Positions 25,468 to 35,539 are shown, counted from the first letter of the stretch. The stretch: 38,518 nt of DNA from Thiotrichales bacterium (GCA_947478525.1 CANJVU010000023.1:1-38518), one strand, 5' to 3'. Notes: a model not told the origin generated them from the letters alone. Program-made: numbers and translations.

Positions 25468-26707
25468 AACGCAATGCCTCCGCTGGCTTCACCCTTGACG
25501 CACTCCAGGCTGGATACAATGTTGCCAGCAAACTTAACACAAAAGAAATCACACAGATGCGCCAGACATCGCCAAACACAATCTGTGATGGCAAGAAACT
25601 GATGTAGTACACATTCGCATTTAAGAATTGAACGCCGAGCAAGGTTTGCAAATGATTGACGATGGTGGTGACATTATCAGCCAAGAGCACGCCGCACACC
25701 AAGCCAATCAAGGTGCCGACAAATCCAACCGTTGCACCTTGCACCACAAAGATTCCCATAATCTGGCGCGAACTGGCGCCCAGCGTACGCAAAATCGCAA
25801 TATCAGATTGCTTATCCGTCACCACCATTACCAACGACGACAGCATATTGAAAGCGGCAACTGCAATGATCAGTACCAGCATCAAAAACATCATCAGCTT
25901 TTCCATCTTTAACGCTTTGAAAAAATTGGCATTTTGCTGGGTCCAATCATAGACATGATAGTTCACCGGCAACGTTGCACTTAATTGATTGACCACCGCT
26001 GGCGCCAAAAACAAATCGGTTAATTTCAGTTGTAATCCGGTTACCGTATCTTTGGGCATCATCATCAATTTAGCGGCATCTTGAATATTAATCAACGCAT
26101 AGCCGCTATCATATTGATAGCCCACCTGAAATACACCGACCACGCTAAATTGCTTGAGCCGCGGCAACATACCAATCGGTGATAACGTTGCTTGTGGCAC
26201 ATAGACAGTAACTTTATCACCCACCCCAACGCCAAGGGACTCAGCTAAACCAGAGCCCAAGATAATGCCGAATTTACCCGGCTGTAACGCCATGATATTA
26301 CCACGAATCATTTTACTACCGATGGGGGAAACGGTGTTTTCCAAGGCGGGATCAATACCCTCGAGCACACCAAATGCGGGCTCACCAGAATTGGTGATCA
26401 TCGCTTCGCCTTCCACAAATGGGGCCATGGCAGTGATACTCTGATCAGCCGATAATTGTTGTTTTAAGCCTTGCCAATCGCGCAATTGTTGACCCCACTC
26501 GGTTACCGTCACTTGCGGCACCATGCTTAAAATACGTGTACGAATCTCTTGATCAAAGCCATTCATCACCGATAACACTGTGATCAACACCGTCACTCCC
26601 AAGGCAATACCAACCATCGAAATCATCGAAATAAATGAAATAAAATGGTTGCGGCGTTTGGCGCGGGTGTAGCGTAAGCCAATATATAAGACCAGGGGTT
26701 TAAACAT
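25460..26707 (-). CDS. lolC: Lipoprotein-releasing ABC permease (LolC/LolE family)
   Basis: A 415-aa permease with one N-terminal helix (about 20-48, [24 protein letters not shown]), a periplasmic domain of roughly 220 residues, and three C-terminal helices, as in LolC/LolE (E. coli 399 and 414 aa). The FtsX-like core around [20 protein letters not shown] is conserved. Only one permease gene accompanies lolD, so the complex may be the single-permease form (two identical subunits, called LolF in some gammaproteobacteria); a second permease elsewhere cannot be excluded. Transcription starts from an extended -10 at 26739-26747. Confidence 0.93.
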   Translation of the reverse strand: MFKPLVLYIGLRYTRAKRRNHFISFISMISMVGIALGVTVLITVLSVMNGFDQEIRTRILSMVPQVTVTEWGQQLRDWQGLKQQLSADQSITAMAPFVEGEAMITNSGEPAFGVLEGIDPALENTVSPIGSKMIRGNIMALQPGKFGIILGSGLAESLGVGVGDKVTVYVPQATLSPIGMLPRLKQFSVVGVFQVGYQYDSGYALINIQDAAKLMMMPKDTVTGLQLKLTDLFLAPAVVNQLSATLPVNYHVYDWTQQNANFFKALKMEKLMMFLMLVLIIAVAAFNMLSSLVMVVTDKQSDIAILRTLGASSRQIMGIFVVQGATVGFVGTLIGLVCGVLLADNVTTIVNHLQTLLGVQFLNANVYYISFLPSQIVFGDVWRICVISFVLSLLATLYPAWSASRVKPAEALRYE

Positions 26708-26730
26708 AAATAAGCATGATCCACATTAAG

Positions 26731-26747
26731 TTGGCGCCATTGTAGCA
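26731..26747 (-). promoter_or_regulatory. Extended -10 promoter of lolC with GGCGCC discriminator
   Basis: Minus strand TGC-TACAAT-GGCGCCAA. The -10 hexamer is 26739-26744. The GC-rich discriminator GGCGCC follows immediately. Predicted leader to the lolC ATG is about 25 nt. The sequence TAYAATGGCGCCAA recurs at the dnaE promoter. Confidence 0.55.
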
Positions 26748-26803
26748 GAATTTTTATTTTTCGCGTACACTATATGCTAATTGATCAACCAAAAGGGTGT
26801 CTT

Positions 26804-28150
26804 ATGTCAAAGCGTTTAGCGTACTGGATCAGTAGCATAGTGTTGGTAATTATTTTATTGGGTGCAGCTTATTTTGTTTCCACACTTTATCTGCAAAAAC
26901 AAGTAGAACGCACGTTAAATGAGGCGATTGCTAAGACCAAGCTAGATTACCCGGCAATCAGCAACATCACTTACCATAACGTCGATGTTTCACCTTTCTC
27001 GTTATGGACCCATCATTACCAGATCAATGGCGTGGTAATTACGCCGCAAGATGCCACCTATCAAGTGAACATTAAGCATATTCGCATTCGCCACTATACC
27101 TTGGGCAGCGACCAAGTACCCACTGAAATGGCAGTACAACTCTGTGATATTTCCGCCCCTCAACTAACAAAAACCTTACTGTCATTAACTGGCGTATCAC
27201 CCACCCAAACTTTCTGGAAAAATCAACTAAACGCGCTGCACTTAAACATGATGTTCAACTATCAACGCACTACCAAAACGCTCACGCTGAAAATAGCGCT
27301 TAAACGCCATGATGACCTGTGGATTCGTTACCAGGCAGTGATTGCACAATTTGTGATTAATACGCCCTTGCAAGCACGCGCATTTACCGACGCCCTACCA
27401 GAAATACTCAACAAAGCCTATCTCTTAAGCGCCAATAGTGATATCAACGTTCACCTTAACCCAAATTCAGCAGTGCTTGCCAAACAAGTACCTCAACTCT
27501 CAGAACCCTTGAATCTATTGGGTTACAATGCATTGGATGTATCCATTACTGGTACCGGCAGCTACAGCACCACAACCCAAGCAACCATCACCAATTTAGC
27601 TTTCGCCTTGAAAAATGCTGGCGTATTGAGCGTGTACAGCAAAGAAATACAAACCACACCCGTAACGCTGGGCGCTTTGGTTAATTTATTCTCCACCTCG
27701 ATGAACAATACCCCAAAAAATGTTCCTCTCTTGGGGGAATTACGCATTCAATACCAAGACCAAGGGCTGTTCAATCATCTGTTAACTATTTATGCTGCTC
27801 AAACACAGCAACCTGCCGCTCAACTGCAAATGGAACTGGCTACCCTGCTGACTGTGTTACCACAAATACAACAAGTACCACTGGCCAAACAAGCGGCCGC
27901 AGAGGTGGCGAGCTTTATTGAAAAACCAGGAACATTAACGTTAGCATTAAAACCCAACAGTCCCATCAATGTGGCGCAAGTGTTGCAAGACTATCAACAC
28001 GCCCTGGAAAACACTCCCACCTTTACCACCGCCAAAACAAGCACCGTAGTAATGTCATCAACAGAAAAACAAAAACTGATTCAGCGATATCAGAGCCGCA
28101 TGACCAATAATATGCTGAAAAAACTGGGATTTTCGCTGACGGCGAGTTAG
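26804..28150 (+). CDS. Membrane-anchored periplasmic protein, YdgA/AsmA-like
   Basis: A 448-aa protein with one N-terminal membrane helix (about residues 8-30, WISSIVLVIILLGAAYFV) followed by a periplasmic domain. The start of the latter (NEAIAKTKLDYPAISNITYHNVDVSPFSLW) and the strand-rich character resemble DUF945/YdgA-type or AsmA-like envelope proteins, which is a weak assignment. The ATG at 26804, preceded by AAGGGTG, is preferred over one ten codons earlier. It diverges from lolC and its stop overlaps that of dnaE. Proximity to the Lol genes suggests, but does not show, an envelope role. Confidence 0.75.
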   Translation: MSKRLAYWISSIVLVIILLGAAYFVSTLYLQKQVERTLNEAIAKTKLDYPAISNITYHNVDVSPFSLWTHHYQINGVVITPQDATYQVNIKHIRIRHYTLGSDQVPTEMAVQLCDISAPQLTKTLLSLTGVSPTQTFWKNQLNALHLNMMFNYQRTTKTLTLKIALKRHDDLWIRYQAVIAQFVINTPLQARAFTDALPEILNKAYLLSANSDINVHLNPNSAVLAKQVPQLSEPLNLLGYNALDVSITGTGSYSTTTQATITNLAFALKNAGVLSVYSKEIQTTPVTLGALVNLFSTSMNNTPKNVPLLGELRIQYQDQGLFNHLLTIYAAQTQQPAAQLQMELATLLTVLPQIQQVPLAKQAAAEVASFIEKPGTLTLALKPNSPINVAQVLQDYQHALENTPTFTTAKTSTVVMSSTEKQKLIQRYQSRMTNNMLKKLGFSLTAS

Positions 28151-31100
28151 TAAACCAATTCAACCGACATGCCTGCGCTACGTAATCCAGCCAGGCATTC
28201 ACCGGTGGGATTGACCATCCAGGCATTGCCTAATTTCAACACACTGCCAGCCGTGGCATTTTGATAATGAATAATGACTGGACAAGTGCCGCCAAGATAC
28301 GGTTTAAAAAACCCTTTTAACCCTTCGACACCATTCAACGCCGCCAATTGAGTATGATTAAGCGTCAATCGCAAGGCTTTAGCATAACGCCCTCGCGCCT
28401 GGTCCAAAGACATGATATCGCGTGCGCCGACACGCAAACCCCCGCTATACTGATCTTCACTAACTTCAGCTTCGATCAGCAAGATTTCATTCACTTTGGG
28501 ATCAAACTTCAAGCGGTCGGCGAGATCCGCAAATACCGTCACTTCACAACGACCTTTGCTGTCTTCAAGCTGCAGAATACGCATCCAATCACCACGCTTA
28601 GTTTTCAGGCGGCGAATTGAAGTAACCAACCCGGCAATGCGAAGAGTGCTACTTTTTTTGGTAGGAGATAACTCTTTCAACGACTTGACTTGCAGGCTTT
28701 TTAATTCATGCTTTAACTCGGTGAGCGGATGGTTTGACATAAAATGTCCGAGCACCGCTTTTTCCTTAAATAAACGCTCCATCATAACGACAGGTGCAGG
28801 TACAAACTGCGCCGTGACGGCTGGCATCACTGGCGTATCACCACCGATGGCAAACAAATCATTTTGCCCACTTTCTTGATCACGCCCGGCTTGCTCAGCG
28901 ATTTGCGTGGCTTTATCGAGCGATGCCAAGGCACTTTCACGGCTTGGGGCTAATGCATCCATCGCGCCCGAATAGATTAATGCATCCATCACGCGTTTAT
29001 TGACTTTACGCAGATCAACACGCTGGCAAAAATCAAAGAGATCCTTGAAGTTGCCGTTTTTATTGCGCTCAACAACAATCGACTCAATCGCCGCTTCACC
29101 GGCACCTTTGACCGCGCCTAAGCCATAACGCACCTTCCCATTTTCAGCGGTAAAGCGAAACTGGCTAATGTTGATATCGGGTGACAACAGGCCAATGTTC
29201 ATTAACTCACAGTCTTCTACAAAATTAACTACTTTGTCAGTATTGTCCATATCGGAGGACAACACCGCTGCCATAAACGCATCGGGATAATGCGTTTTGA
29301 GCCAGGCGGTTTGATACGACACCAACGCATACGCCGCCGAGTGTGATTTGTTAAAACCATAACCAGCAAATTTTTCCATCAAATCGAAAATATAAGTCGC
29401 GGTCGCTTCTTCCACACCACGCCCAACAGCGCCTTTAACAAAGCTCTCGCGCTGCAAAGCCATTTCTTCAGCTTTTTTCTTACCCATGGCACGACGCAGC
29501 AAATCGGCAGCACCCAGACTAAACCCCGCCAGAATTTGAGCGATCAACATCACCTGCTCTTGGTACAAAATAATGCCATACGTCGGTTTTAACGCATCGG
29601 CAATGTCGGGATGCGGGTACTCCACAATGGCGCGGCCGTGTTTACGATCAATAAAGTCATCTACCATCCCTGATTGCAACGGTCCGGGACGAAACAATGC
29701 TACCAAAGCAATGATGTCTTCAAAAGTATCCGGCTGCAAACGGCGAATTAAATCTTTCATGCCACGTGACTCAAGCTGAAACACTGCCGTGGTTTCGCAC
29801 CGTTTCAATAATTTAAAAGTGGCAGGATCATTCAACGGAATCAGGTTAATATCGATTTCCGTTTCGCCTTTATTACGTTTAACGGTATTGACGATTTTTA
29901 AAGCCTGATGAATAATGGTTAAGTTACGCAGACCCAAAAAGTCAAACTTGACCAAGCCTGCAGATTCCACATCATTTTTATCAAATTGCGCCACCAGATG
30001 GTTGGTGCCTTCTTCACAATAAATCGGACAAAAATCGGTAAGCAGCGTCGGAGCAATCACCACGCCTCCGGCATGTTTACCAACGTTACGTACGGTGCCC
30101 TCGAGGGTCAAGCCCATATCGATGACAGATTTAACATCGTCTTCATTTTCATAACGCGCTTTCAACTGTGGCTCGTCTTTTAACGCTTGATCCAAAGTCA
30201 TACCCAAATCCATTGGAATCAATTTAGCAATGCTATCCACAAAGCCATACGGGAGCGCTAGCACGCGCCCGACATCACGCACTACTGCTTTTGCGGCCAT
30301 GGTTCCAAAAGTGGCAATCTGGGACACGCTGTTACGACCATAACGCTCAGCGACATAATCGATCACGCGGTCGCGACCATCCATACAAAAATCGATATCA
30401 AAGTCTGGCATCGATACCCGTTCAGGGTTTAAGAACCGCTCGAACAGTAAATCGTAAGGCAGCGGGTCCAAATCGGTAATTTTCAAGGCATACGCCACTA
30501 AGGACCCCGCACCTGAACCCCGCCCAGGACCGACAGGAATATCTTGGCGCTTTGACCATTGAATAAAATCTGCCACAATCAAGAAGTAACCGGAAAAGCC
30601 CATTTTGATAATCACGTCGAGCTCAATATCCAACCGCTGACGATAGGTGTTTTTTTGCTCTTCATTGAGATGCATCGCCGTAAAACGCTCATCCAAGCCA
30701 GTTTTGGAAAGCTGGCGTAAAAAATCACCTTCGGTCATACTTTCTGGCACAGGGAATGCAGGCAACTGCGGTTTATCCAGGTCCAATTTAACGGTACAAC
30801 GCTTGGCAATTTCCACAGTATTTTCAATGGCTTCCGGCAGATCGGCAAAGCGCTCGATCATTTCCGTTGACGACATCAAATATTGACAGGCACGATATTT
30901 TTTCGGACGGTTGCTATCATCCATGGTATAACCATCGTGAATCGCCACACGAATCTCATGGGCGGTAAATTCTTCTGTTTTCAAAAATCGCACATCTTGC
31001 GTCGCCACAATCGGCACTTGGTATTGCACCGCCAATGGCAAAACTGCTTCGGTATAGACTTGTTCATTGGGTCGATCGGTGCGCTGCAACTCAATATAAA

Positions 31101-31599
31101 AACGATTTTGTGGAAACAATACCAGCCAATTCTTCAGCCAAATTTCCGCACGTTTGTCTTGGTTATGCAATAGCGAATAGCCAATATCACCTTCCTGCGC
31201 ACCCGACAAGGCAATCAACCCTTGCAGTGAATCACGGGTTAGCCACATGCGCTGCAAAATTGGAACTCCCTGGTCCCGCTCACCACTCAAATACGCTTTG
31301 GAAATCAACAGCATTAAATTATGGTAGCCCTGGTAATTTTGGCATAATAATGTCAGGCGATAATGACCTTCTTTTTCCTCGCCTTCGATCCAGATATCCG
31401 CGCCGATAATTGGCTTAACACCCTGCTTAATCGCGGCTTTATAAAACTTAATGACACCAAATAGATTACTTTCGTCGGTCAAAGCAACCGCAGCCATCCC
31501 CGAACTTTTGACCGCCGGCATCAGGTTATCGAGGTTAATCAACCCATCGACAATGGAATATTCAGAGTGTAAGCGCAGGTGGACGAATTCAGCAGACAT
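28147..31599 (-). CDS. dnaE: DNA polymerase III alpha subunit
   Basis: A 1150-aa replicative polymerase subunit (E. coli 1160). It begins with the PHP domain (HLRLHSEYSIVDGLINL). The palm motif MPDFDIDFCMDGRDR puts the catalytic Asp residues at 401 and 403, exactly the E. coli numbers, when translation starts at the ATG at 31599; that supports this start over a TTG three codons upstream. GPGRGSGAGSLVAYAL and GYGFNKSHSAAYALVSYQTAWLK (helix-hairpin-helix side) are also typical. The C-terminal part has the OB-fold (LRIAGLVTSIRRLKTKRGDWM). No strong Shine-Dalgarno is seen. The promoter is at 31631-31636. Confidence 0.97.
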   Translation of the reverse strand: MSAEFVHLRLHSEYSIVDGLINLDNLMPAVKSSGMAAVALTDESNLFGVIKFYKAAIKQGVKPIIGADIWIEGEEKEGHYRLTLLCQNYQGYHNLMLLISKAYLSGERDQGVPILQRMWLTRDSLQGLIALSGAQEGDIGYSLLHNQDKRAEIWLKNWLVLFPQNRFYIELQRTDRPNEQVYTEAVLPLAVQYQVPIVATQDVRFLKTEEFTAHEIRVAIHDGYTMDDSNRPKKYRACQYLMSSTEMIERFADLPEAIENTVEIAKRCTVKLDLDKPQLPAFPVPESMTEGDFLRQLSKTGLDERFTAMHLNEEQKNTYRQRLDIELDVIIKMGFSGYFLIVADFIQWSKRQDIPVGPGRGSGAGSLVAYALKITDLDPLPYDLLFERFLNPERVSMPDFDIDFCMDGRDRVIDYVAERYGRNSVSQIATFGTMAAKAVVRDVGRVLALPYGFVDSIAKLIPMDLGMTLDQALKDEPQLKARYENEDDVKSVIDMGLTLEGTVRNVGKHAGGVVIAPTLLTDFCPIYCEEGTNHLVAQFDKNDVESAGLVKFDFLGLRNLTIIHQALKIVNTVKRNKGETEIDINLIPLNDPATFKLLKRCETTAVFQLESRGMKDLIRRLQPDTFEDIIALVALFRPGPLQSGMVDDFIDRKHGRAIVEYPHPDIADALKPTYGIILYQEQVMLIAQILAGFSLGAADLLRRAMGKKKAEEMALQRESFVKGAVGRGVEEATATYIFDLMEKFAGYGFNKSHSAAYALVSYQTAWLKTHYPDAFMAAVLSSDMDNTDKVVNFVEDCELMNIGLLSPDINISQFRFTAENGKVRYGLGAVKGAGEAAIESIVVERNKNGNFKDLFDFCQRVDLRKVNKRVMDALIYSGAMDALAPSRESALASLDKATQIAEQAGRDQESGQNDLFAIGGDTPVMPAVTAQFVPAPVVMMERLFKEKAVLGHFMSNHPLTELKHELKSLQVKSLKELSPTKKSSTLRIAGLVTSIRRLKTKRGDWMRILQLEDSKGRCEVTVFADLADRLKFDPKVNEILLIEAEVSEDQYSGGLRVGARDIMSLDQARGRYAKALRLTLNHTQLAALNGVEGLKGFFKPYLGGTCPVIIHYQNATAGSVLKLGNAWMVNPTGECLAGLRSAGMSVELVY

Positions 31600-31622
31600 A
31601 ATCAGCAATCATGTTAAATCAA

Positions 31623-31636
31623 TTGGCGCCATTATA
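31623..31636 (-). promoter_or_regulatory. -10 element of dnaE with GGCGCC discriminator
   Basis: Minus strand TATAAT-GGCGCCAA, 13 of 14 bases identical to the lolC promoter core. The predicted start point lies about 25 nt before the dnaE ATG, the same leader length as for lolC. The -35 region is weak. Confidence 0.55.
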
Positions 31637-31683
31637 ACGCGAATATGATAGTATCGTTACTCCGTTTTTGAATCAATTTTAAA

Positions 31684-32586
31684 ATGAAGATGAATACGCT
31701 TAAAACGTGGTTACCGCATACACAACAAATCTTAAACAACCGGTTAGAATTAGCGCTACTGCTGTTGCACGTCTTGAATAAACCCCAATCCTTTCTGTAC
31801 GCACATCCAGAATACGAATTAACATCAGAACAACTGCAACAATTGGAAACACTGGTACAGCAACGCGTGAATGGCAAACCGATGGCGTATATTCTCGGAC
31901 AAAAAGAATTCTGGTCGCTAAATTTCACAGTCAATGAGTACGTGTTAATTCCCCGCCCAGAAACCGAATTGTTGGTGGAAACGGCATTGCAATTATTACC
32001 AAACGAACCCATTCACATCGCTGATCTAGGCACCGGTTCTGGCGCCATTGCCATTGCCTTGGCACATGAGCGGCCGAATTGGCAAGTGATCGCGACCGAC
32101 CACTCAATACCAGCGCTACAAGTCGCACAGCACAATGCGAAACAAAACAACATCTACAACATTCAATTTAAATTAGGCAGCTGGTGTGATGCACTGCCCA
32201 AACAAAAATTCCACGCCATTCTCAGCAACCCACCCTATATTGCAGAAGAGGATCCGCATTTACAACAAGGCGATTTGCGTTTTGAACCAATCTCCGCGCT
32301 GCATTCGCCCAATAACGGCATGGCGGATATCGCAACCATCGCTACTCAAGCGCGCGATTATTTGCTGCCGGGAGGTTTATTGATGCTGGAGCATGGCTAC
32401 CAGCAAGGCGCTGAAGTGAGAAGTTTATTGCAAACGTTGGGTTATCAACACATACAAACCAAGCAAGATTTGGCCGGGTTGGAACGGGTGACGTTTGGAA
32501 TTTTATTTAAAAAACACTCTAACTACCCCCGCCACGGCGAACAGCAACAGAATCACGCCGCCGGCTCGATTGAGCCAATGCATTAA
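31684..32586 (+). CDS. prmC: Peptide-chain-release-factor glutamine methyltransferase
   Basis: A 300-aa SAM-dependent enzyme that methylates the GGQ glutamine of RF1 and RF2. The N-terminal helical domain (1-85) is followed by the Rossmann fold with IADLGTGSGAIAIALA (SAM loop) and the catalytic/substrate motif LSNPPYI. The family normally ends near ...LERVTFGILF (E. coli 277 aa). Here a further 20 or so residues, Gln/His-rich, are read opposite the 3' end of the convergent lysE-family gene, an 84-bp antisense overlap. That tail is probably an unselected read-through extension. No clear Shine-Dalgarno precedes the start; the second Met (codon 3) is possible. It diverges from dnaE. Confidence 0.94.
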   Translation: MKMNTLKTWLPHTQQILNNRLELALLLLHVLNKPQSFLYAHPEYELTSEQLQQLETLVQQRVNGKPMAYILGQKEFWSLNFTVNEYVLIPRPETELLVETALQLLPNEPIHIADLGTGSGAIAIALAHERPNWQVIATDHSIPALQVAQHNAKQNNIYNIQFKLGSWCDALPKQKFHAILSNPPYIAEEDPHLQQGDLRFEPISALHSPNNGMADIATIATQARDYLLPGGLLMLEHGYQQGAEVRSLLQTLGYQHIQTKQDLAGLERVTFGILFKKHSNYPRHGEQQQNHAAGSIEPMH

Positions 32587-33126
32587 TGTTTCAGAAATTC
32601 GATGCTTGGTAAAATGTAGCACGGTGTTAAACCCCAGTGCCCAGCTGTAGGTACCAATCAACACCCCCGCGCCAGTAAACACCCAGGCATGTGGGTTGAT
32701 TTCAGACAATGCCACAATTTGCGAACTCACCGATGCCCAGAACAAAATGGTAAACGGGCTGGTGATGGTCATCAGATACCCTTGCACAAAATCCTTGCCA
32801 GCAAAGCGCTTGAGAATATCTGGACTCACATTCAACTCTGCATTCAGTGGTTTCATTTTAAAAGCGCCCCAGGCAAACCATGCCAGCACGAAGGCACCAC
32901 AAATACTGATGATATTAAAAACCACCGGGTAATGTAAAAATGGCAAGGCACCCAGCGACAACAAAATCAAATAAGTCAAATCGGCACTACAAGTACCCGA
33001 GCCAAAAGCAATACCATAGCGCGTGCCAAAGCGCAGGTTGCGACGCATAATTTCAATGTTCATCGGACCGATAGGAATGGCAACCCCCCAGCCTAAAACC
33101 AACCCAAATAACAAATCGTGCAGCAT
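32503..33126 (-). CDS. LysE-family amino-acid exporter
   Basis: A 207-aa membrane protein with six predicted helices and the family motif AIPIGPMNIEIMRRNLRFGTR at the end of helix 1, plus an acidic/polar residue pattern around SGTCSADLTYLILLSLGA. LysE/RhtB members export basic or neutral amino acids; substrate unknown. The final helix (GVILLLFAVAGVVRVFF) is encoded opposite the extended end of prmC, so this stop appears to be the native one. It diverges from ldcA. Confidence 0.85.
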   Translation of the reverse strand: MLHDLLFGLVLGWGVAIPIGPMNIEIMRRNLRFGTRYGIAFGSGTCSADLTYLILLSLGALPFLHYPVVFNIISICGAFVLAWFAWGAFKMKPLNAELNVSPDILKRFAGKDFVQGYLMTITSPFTILFWASVSSQIVALSEINPHAWVFTGAGVLIGTYSWALGFNTVLHFTKHRISETLMHWLNRAGGVILLLFAVAGVVRVFFK

Positions 33127-33183
33127 GATATTGTATTCTCCATTTTTTGCAGGCAGTATATAGCAATTTACGGAGCCAATGCC

Positions 33184-34164
33184 ATGAAATCCCTCTTGCT
33201 GTCTGTATTACTGCTGTTCAGTTTTGTTGGTTATGCTGATCCTTTACTGGTCGCACCCAAATTACAACCGGGCGATACCGTTGAGCTAATCTCTTCCGGT
33301 TTTCGCATCGATACTTTTTTCCTGTTTGAAGCGGCCAAACATCGCTTAAAAAAACTTGGATTAAAAGTGGTGGTTGGTAATGCAGTAACCGGACATAGCG
33401 GTTATTTTGCCGGTGATGATGATGCCCGTGCTGCCGATATCAACGCCGCTTTTGCCAACCCCAACATCAAAGCCATTTTTGAAATCCGCGGCGGCTGGGG
33501 TAGCGCACGCTTGCTCGATAAAATCAACTATGCGCAAATTCAACAACACCCTAAAATCTTTGTTGGTTTCAGCGATATCACCACCCTGCTGCTTGCCATT
33601 CATCATAAAACTGGTTTAGTGACGTTTCACGGCCCGATGCCGGGTAGCTTTACCTGGCCAAGCTTTACTACAGACCAATTAAAAGCAATGCTATTTGATA
33701 CCAAACCCGTCACGCTGCAAAACCCGGCGCATTATCCGATTATTACCATTACGCCCGGTACAGCAACGGGAACTTTACTGGGTGGCAATCTGACAATCCT
33801 TACTACGTTACTCGGCACAGCGTATGCACCCACAGACTGGAAAGGCAAAATCTTGTTTGTTGAAGACACCCATGTTGATGCCTATGAAATTGACCGCGCC
33901 TTAACACAATTGGAACGCGCCGGTGTGTTGCAACAACTCTCAGGCATTGTGGTAGGTACCTGTGTCGACTGCACCCGCCAAATCCCTGGCTCACCGACGA
34001 TTGAACAAGTCTATGAACAACACCTTAAACCGCTGCACATTCCGGCTTGGACTGGCGCCATGATCGGCCATCAGTCGATGATTTGGACGGTGCCCGAAGG
34101 TGTGCCAGTAACGATTAATGCCAATAAAGGTACGATTCAACTACTACAGGCCGCGGTTAAATAA
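33184..34164 (+). CDS. ldcA: LD-carboxypeptidase (S66 family) with signal peptide
   Basis: A 326-aa serine peptidase of the MccF/LdcA family. LdcA removes the terminal D-Ala from murein tetrapeptides. The triad is complete: Ser107 in EIRGGWGSARLL (nucleophile elbow), Glu227 in LFVEDTHVDAYEIDRAL and His296 in MIGHQSM. Unlike cytoplasmic E. coli LdcA it starts with a signal-like segment (MKSLLLSVLLLFSFVGYA), so it may act in the periplasm. The start at 33184 follows GGAG; a more upstream ATG at 33118 overlaps the divergent lysE-type gene and would bury the signal peptide. Its 3' end faces radA 11 bp away. Confidence 0.88.
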   Translation: MKSLLLSVLLLFSFVGYADPLLVAPKLQPGDTVELISSGFRIDTFFLFEAAKHRLKKLGLKVVVGNAVTGHSGYFAGDDDARAADINAAFANPNIKAIFEIRGGWGSARLLDKINYAQIQQHPKIFVGFSDITTLLLAIHHKTGLVTFHGPMPGSFTWPSFTTDQLKAMLFDTKPVTLQNPAHYPIITITPGTATGTLLGGNLTILTTLLGTAYAPTDWKGKILFVEDTHVDAYEIDRALTQLERAGVLQQLSGIVVGTCVDCTRQIPGSPTIEQVYEQHLKPLHIPAWTGAMIGHQSMIWTVPEGVPVTINANKGTIQLLQAAVK

Positions 34165-34174
34165 TGGGTTAGAA

Positions 34175-35539
34175 TTAAATCGCCCCCAACGCCTGATCCA
34201 ACCGTGTCACGCCAATCATCTCCACACCTGCCGGCAATGGCTTTGGCATATTTTGTTTAGGCACGATAATGCGTTTAAAGCCTTGTTTGACAGCTTCGCG
34301 GATCCGTTCCTGACCACTTTGTACGGGACGAATCTCACCAGACAAACCCACTTCACCAAAGGCCATGGTATCACGGGGGATAATTTTATTTTTAAGGCTG
34401 GACACTGCCGCCAATAATAGTGCCAAATCAGACGCAGTTTCGTTGATGCGCATGCCACCAACAATATTAACAAATACATCCTGATCATAGGTGGCAATAC
34501 CGGCATGGCGATGCAACACCGCTAATAACATCGCCAAGCGGTTATGATCCAAGCCTAAACAGACACGACGTGGATTGGCAACATGCGAGGTGTCGACCAG
34601 GGCTTGCACTTCGACCAACATCGGCCGGCTGCCTTCCCAGGTAGCCATGACAATAGTGCCGGGCGCTTGCTGGGTATCCGCAGATAAGAAAATGGCAGAA
34701 GGATTGTTGATGGGTTTTAGCCCTGCATCACTCATGGCAAACACGCCCAGCTCATTCACTGCACCAAAGCGATTTTTCACGGCACGAATCACGCGAAAAC
34801 GGCTGTCGGATTGGCCTTCAAAATAAAGTACGGTGTCGACCATATGTTCTAATACGCGCGGACCCGCCAAGGCACCCTCTTTGGTAACATGACCCACCAG
34901 AAACACAATGGTGTGGGTTTGTTTGGCAAAACGCACCAACTGCGCGGCAGTTTCACGCACCTGGCTCACTGAACCTGGCGCGGATTGCAGCATATCGGTA
35001 TAAATAGTTTGAATCGAATCCACGATCAATAATTTTGGATTTACTTGCTGCGATGAACCGATAATCTTTTCAACTTGGGTTTCTGCCAATAACTGAATAG
35101 GGTCGCCGCTCAAGCCCAAACGCGAGGCACGCAAACTCACTTGCTGCAAAGATTCTTCCCCTGTTACATACAGCACAGGGTTATGACGACTAAACACACA
35201 CGCGGCTTGCAGCAACAGCGTCGATTTACCAATCCCCGGATCGCCACCTAACAACACCACGCTGCCAGGCACCAGCCCACCTCCCAAAACGCGATCAAGC
35301 TCACCAATTTCAGTGCTATGCCGCGCGACGTGTTCTTGTGGTACCGCCTGCAACGCTTTAACACCAGAATCGACCAAGCCGGCATAGCCTTTAAAGCGCG
35401 CGCTTTTACCTTCGCTGACGCCCTCCATTATACTTTCGATCATGGTATTCCAGGCGCCGCAATCACCGCACTGCCCTGCCCATTTGGGACTGAGCGCACC
35501 GCATTCGGTACAAGAATATTGAGTTTTGTTTTTTGCCAT
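34175..35539 (-). CDS. radA: DNA repair protein RadA
   Basis: A 454-aa RecA-like helicase (E. coli 460) that drives branch migration in recombinational repair. The zinc finger CTECG...CGDCG is at residues about 9-30, Walker A GGDPGIGKST follows, the RadA-specific KNRFG motif is in VKNRFGAVNELGVF, and the C-terminal Lon-protease-like domain is present (MAFGEVGLSGEIRPV). The ATG at 35539 is chosen because a -10 at 35576-35581 excludes the start at 35605 and because family members begin MAK...YxCxxCG. Confidence 0.96.
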   Translation of the reverse strand: MAKNKTQYSCTECGALSPKWAGQCGDCGAWNTMIESIMEGVSEGKSARFKGYAGLVDSGVKALQAVPQEHVARHSTEIGELDRVLGGGLVPGSVVLLGGDPGIGKSTLLLQAACVFSRHNPVLYVTGEESLQQVSLRASRLGLSGDPIQLLAETQVEKIIGSSQQVNPKLLIVDSIQTIYTDMLQSAPGSVSQVRETAAQLVRFAKQTHTIVFLVGHVTKEGALAGPRVLEHMVDTVLYFEGQSDSRFRVIRAVKNRFGAVNELGVFAMSDAGLKPINNPSAIFLSADTQQAPGTIVMATWEGSRPMLVEVQALVDTSHVANPRRVCLGLDHNRLAMLLAVLHRHAGIATYDQDVFVNIVGGMRINETASDLALLLAAVSSLKNKIIPRDTMAFGEVGLSGEIRPVQSGQERIREAVKQGFKRIIVPKQNMPKPLPAGVEMIGVTRLDQALGAI

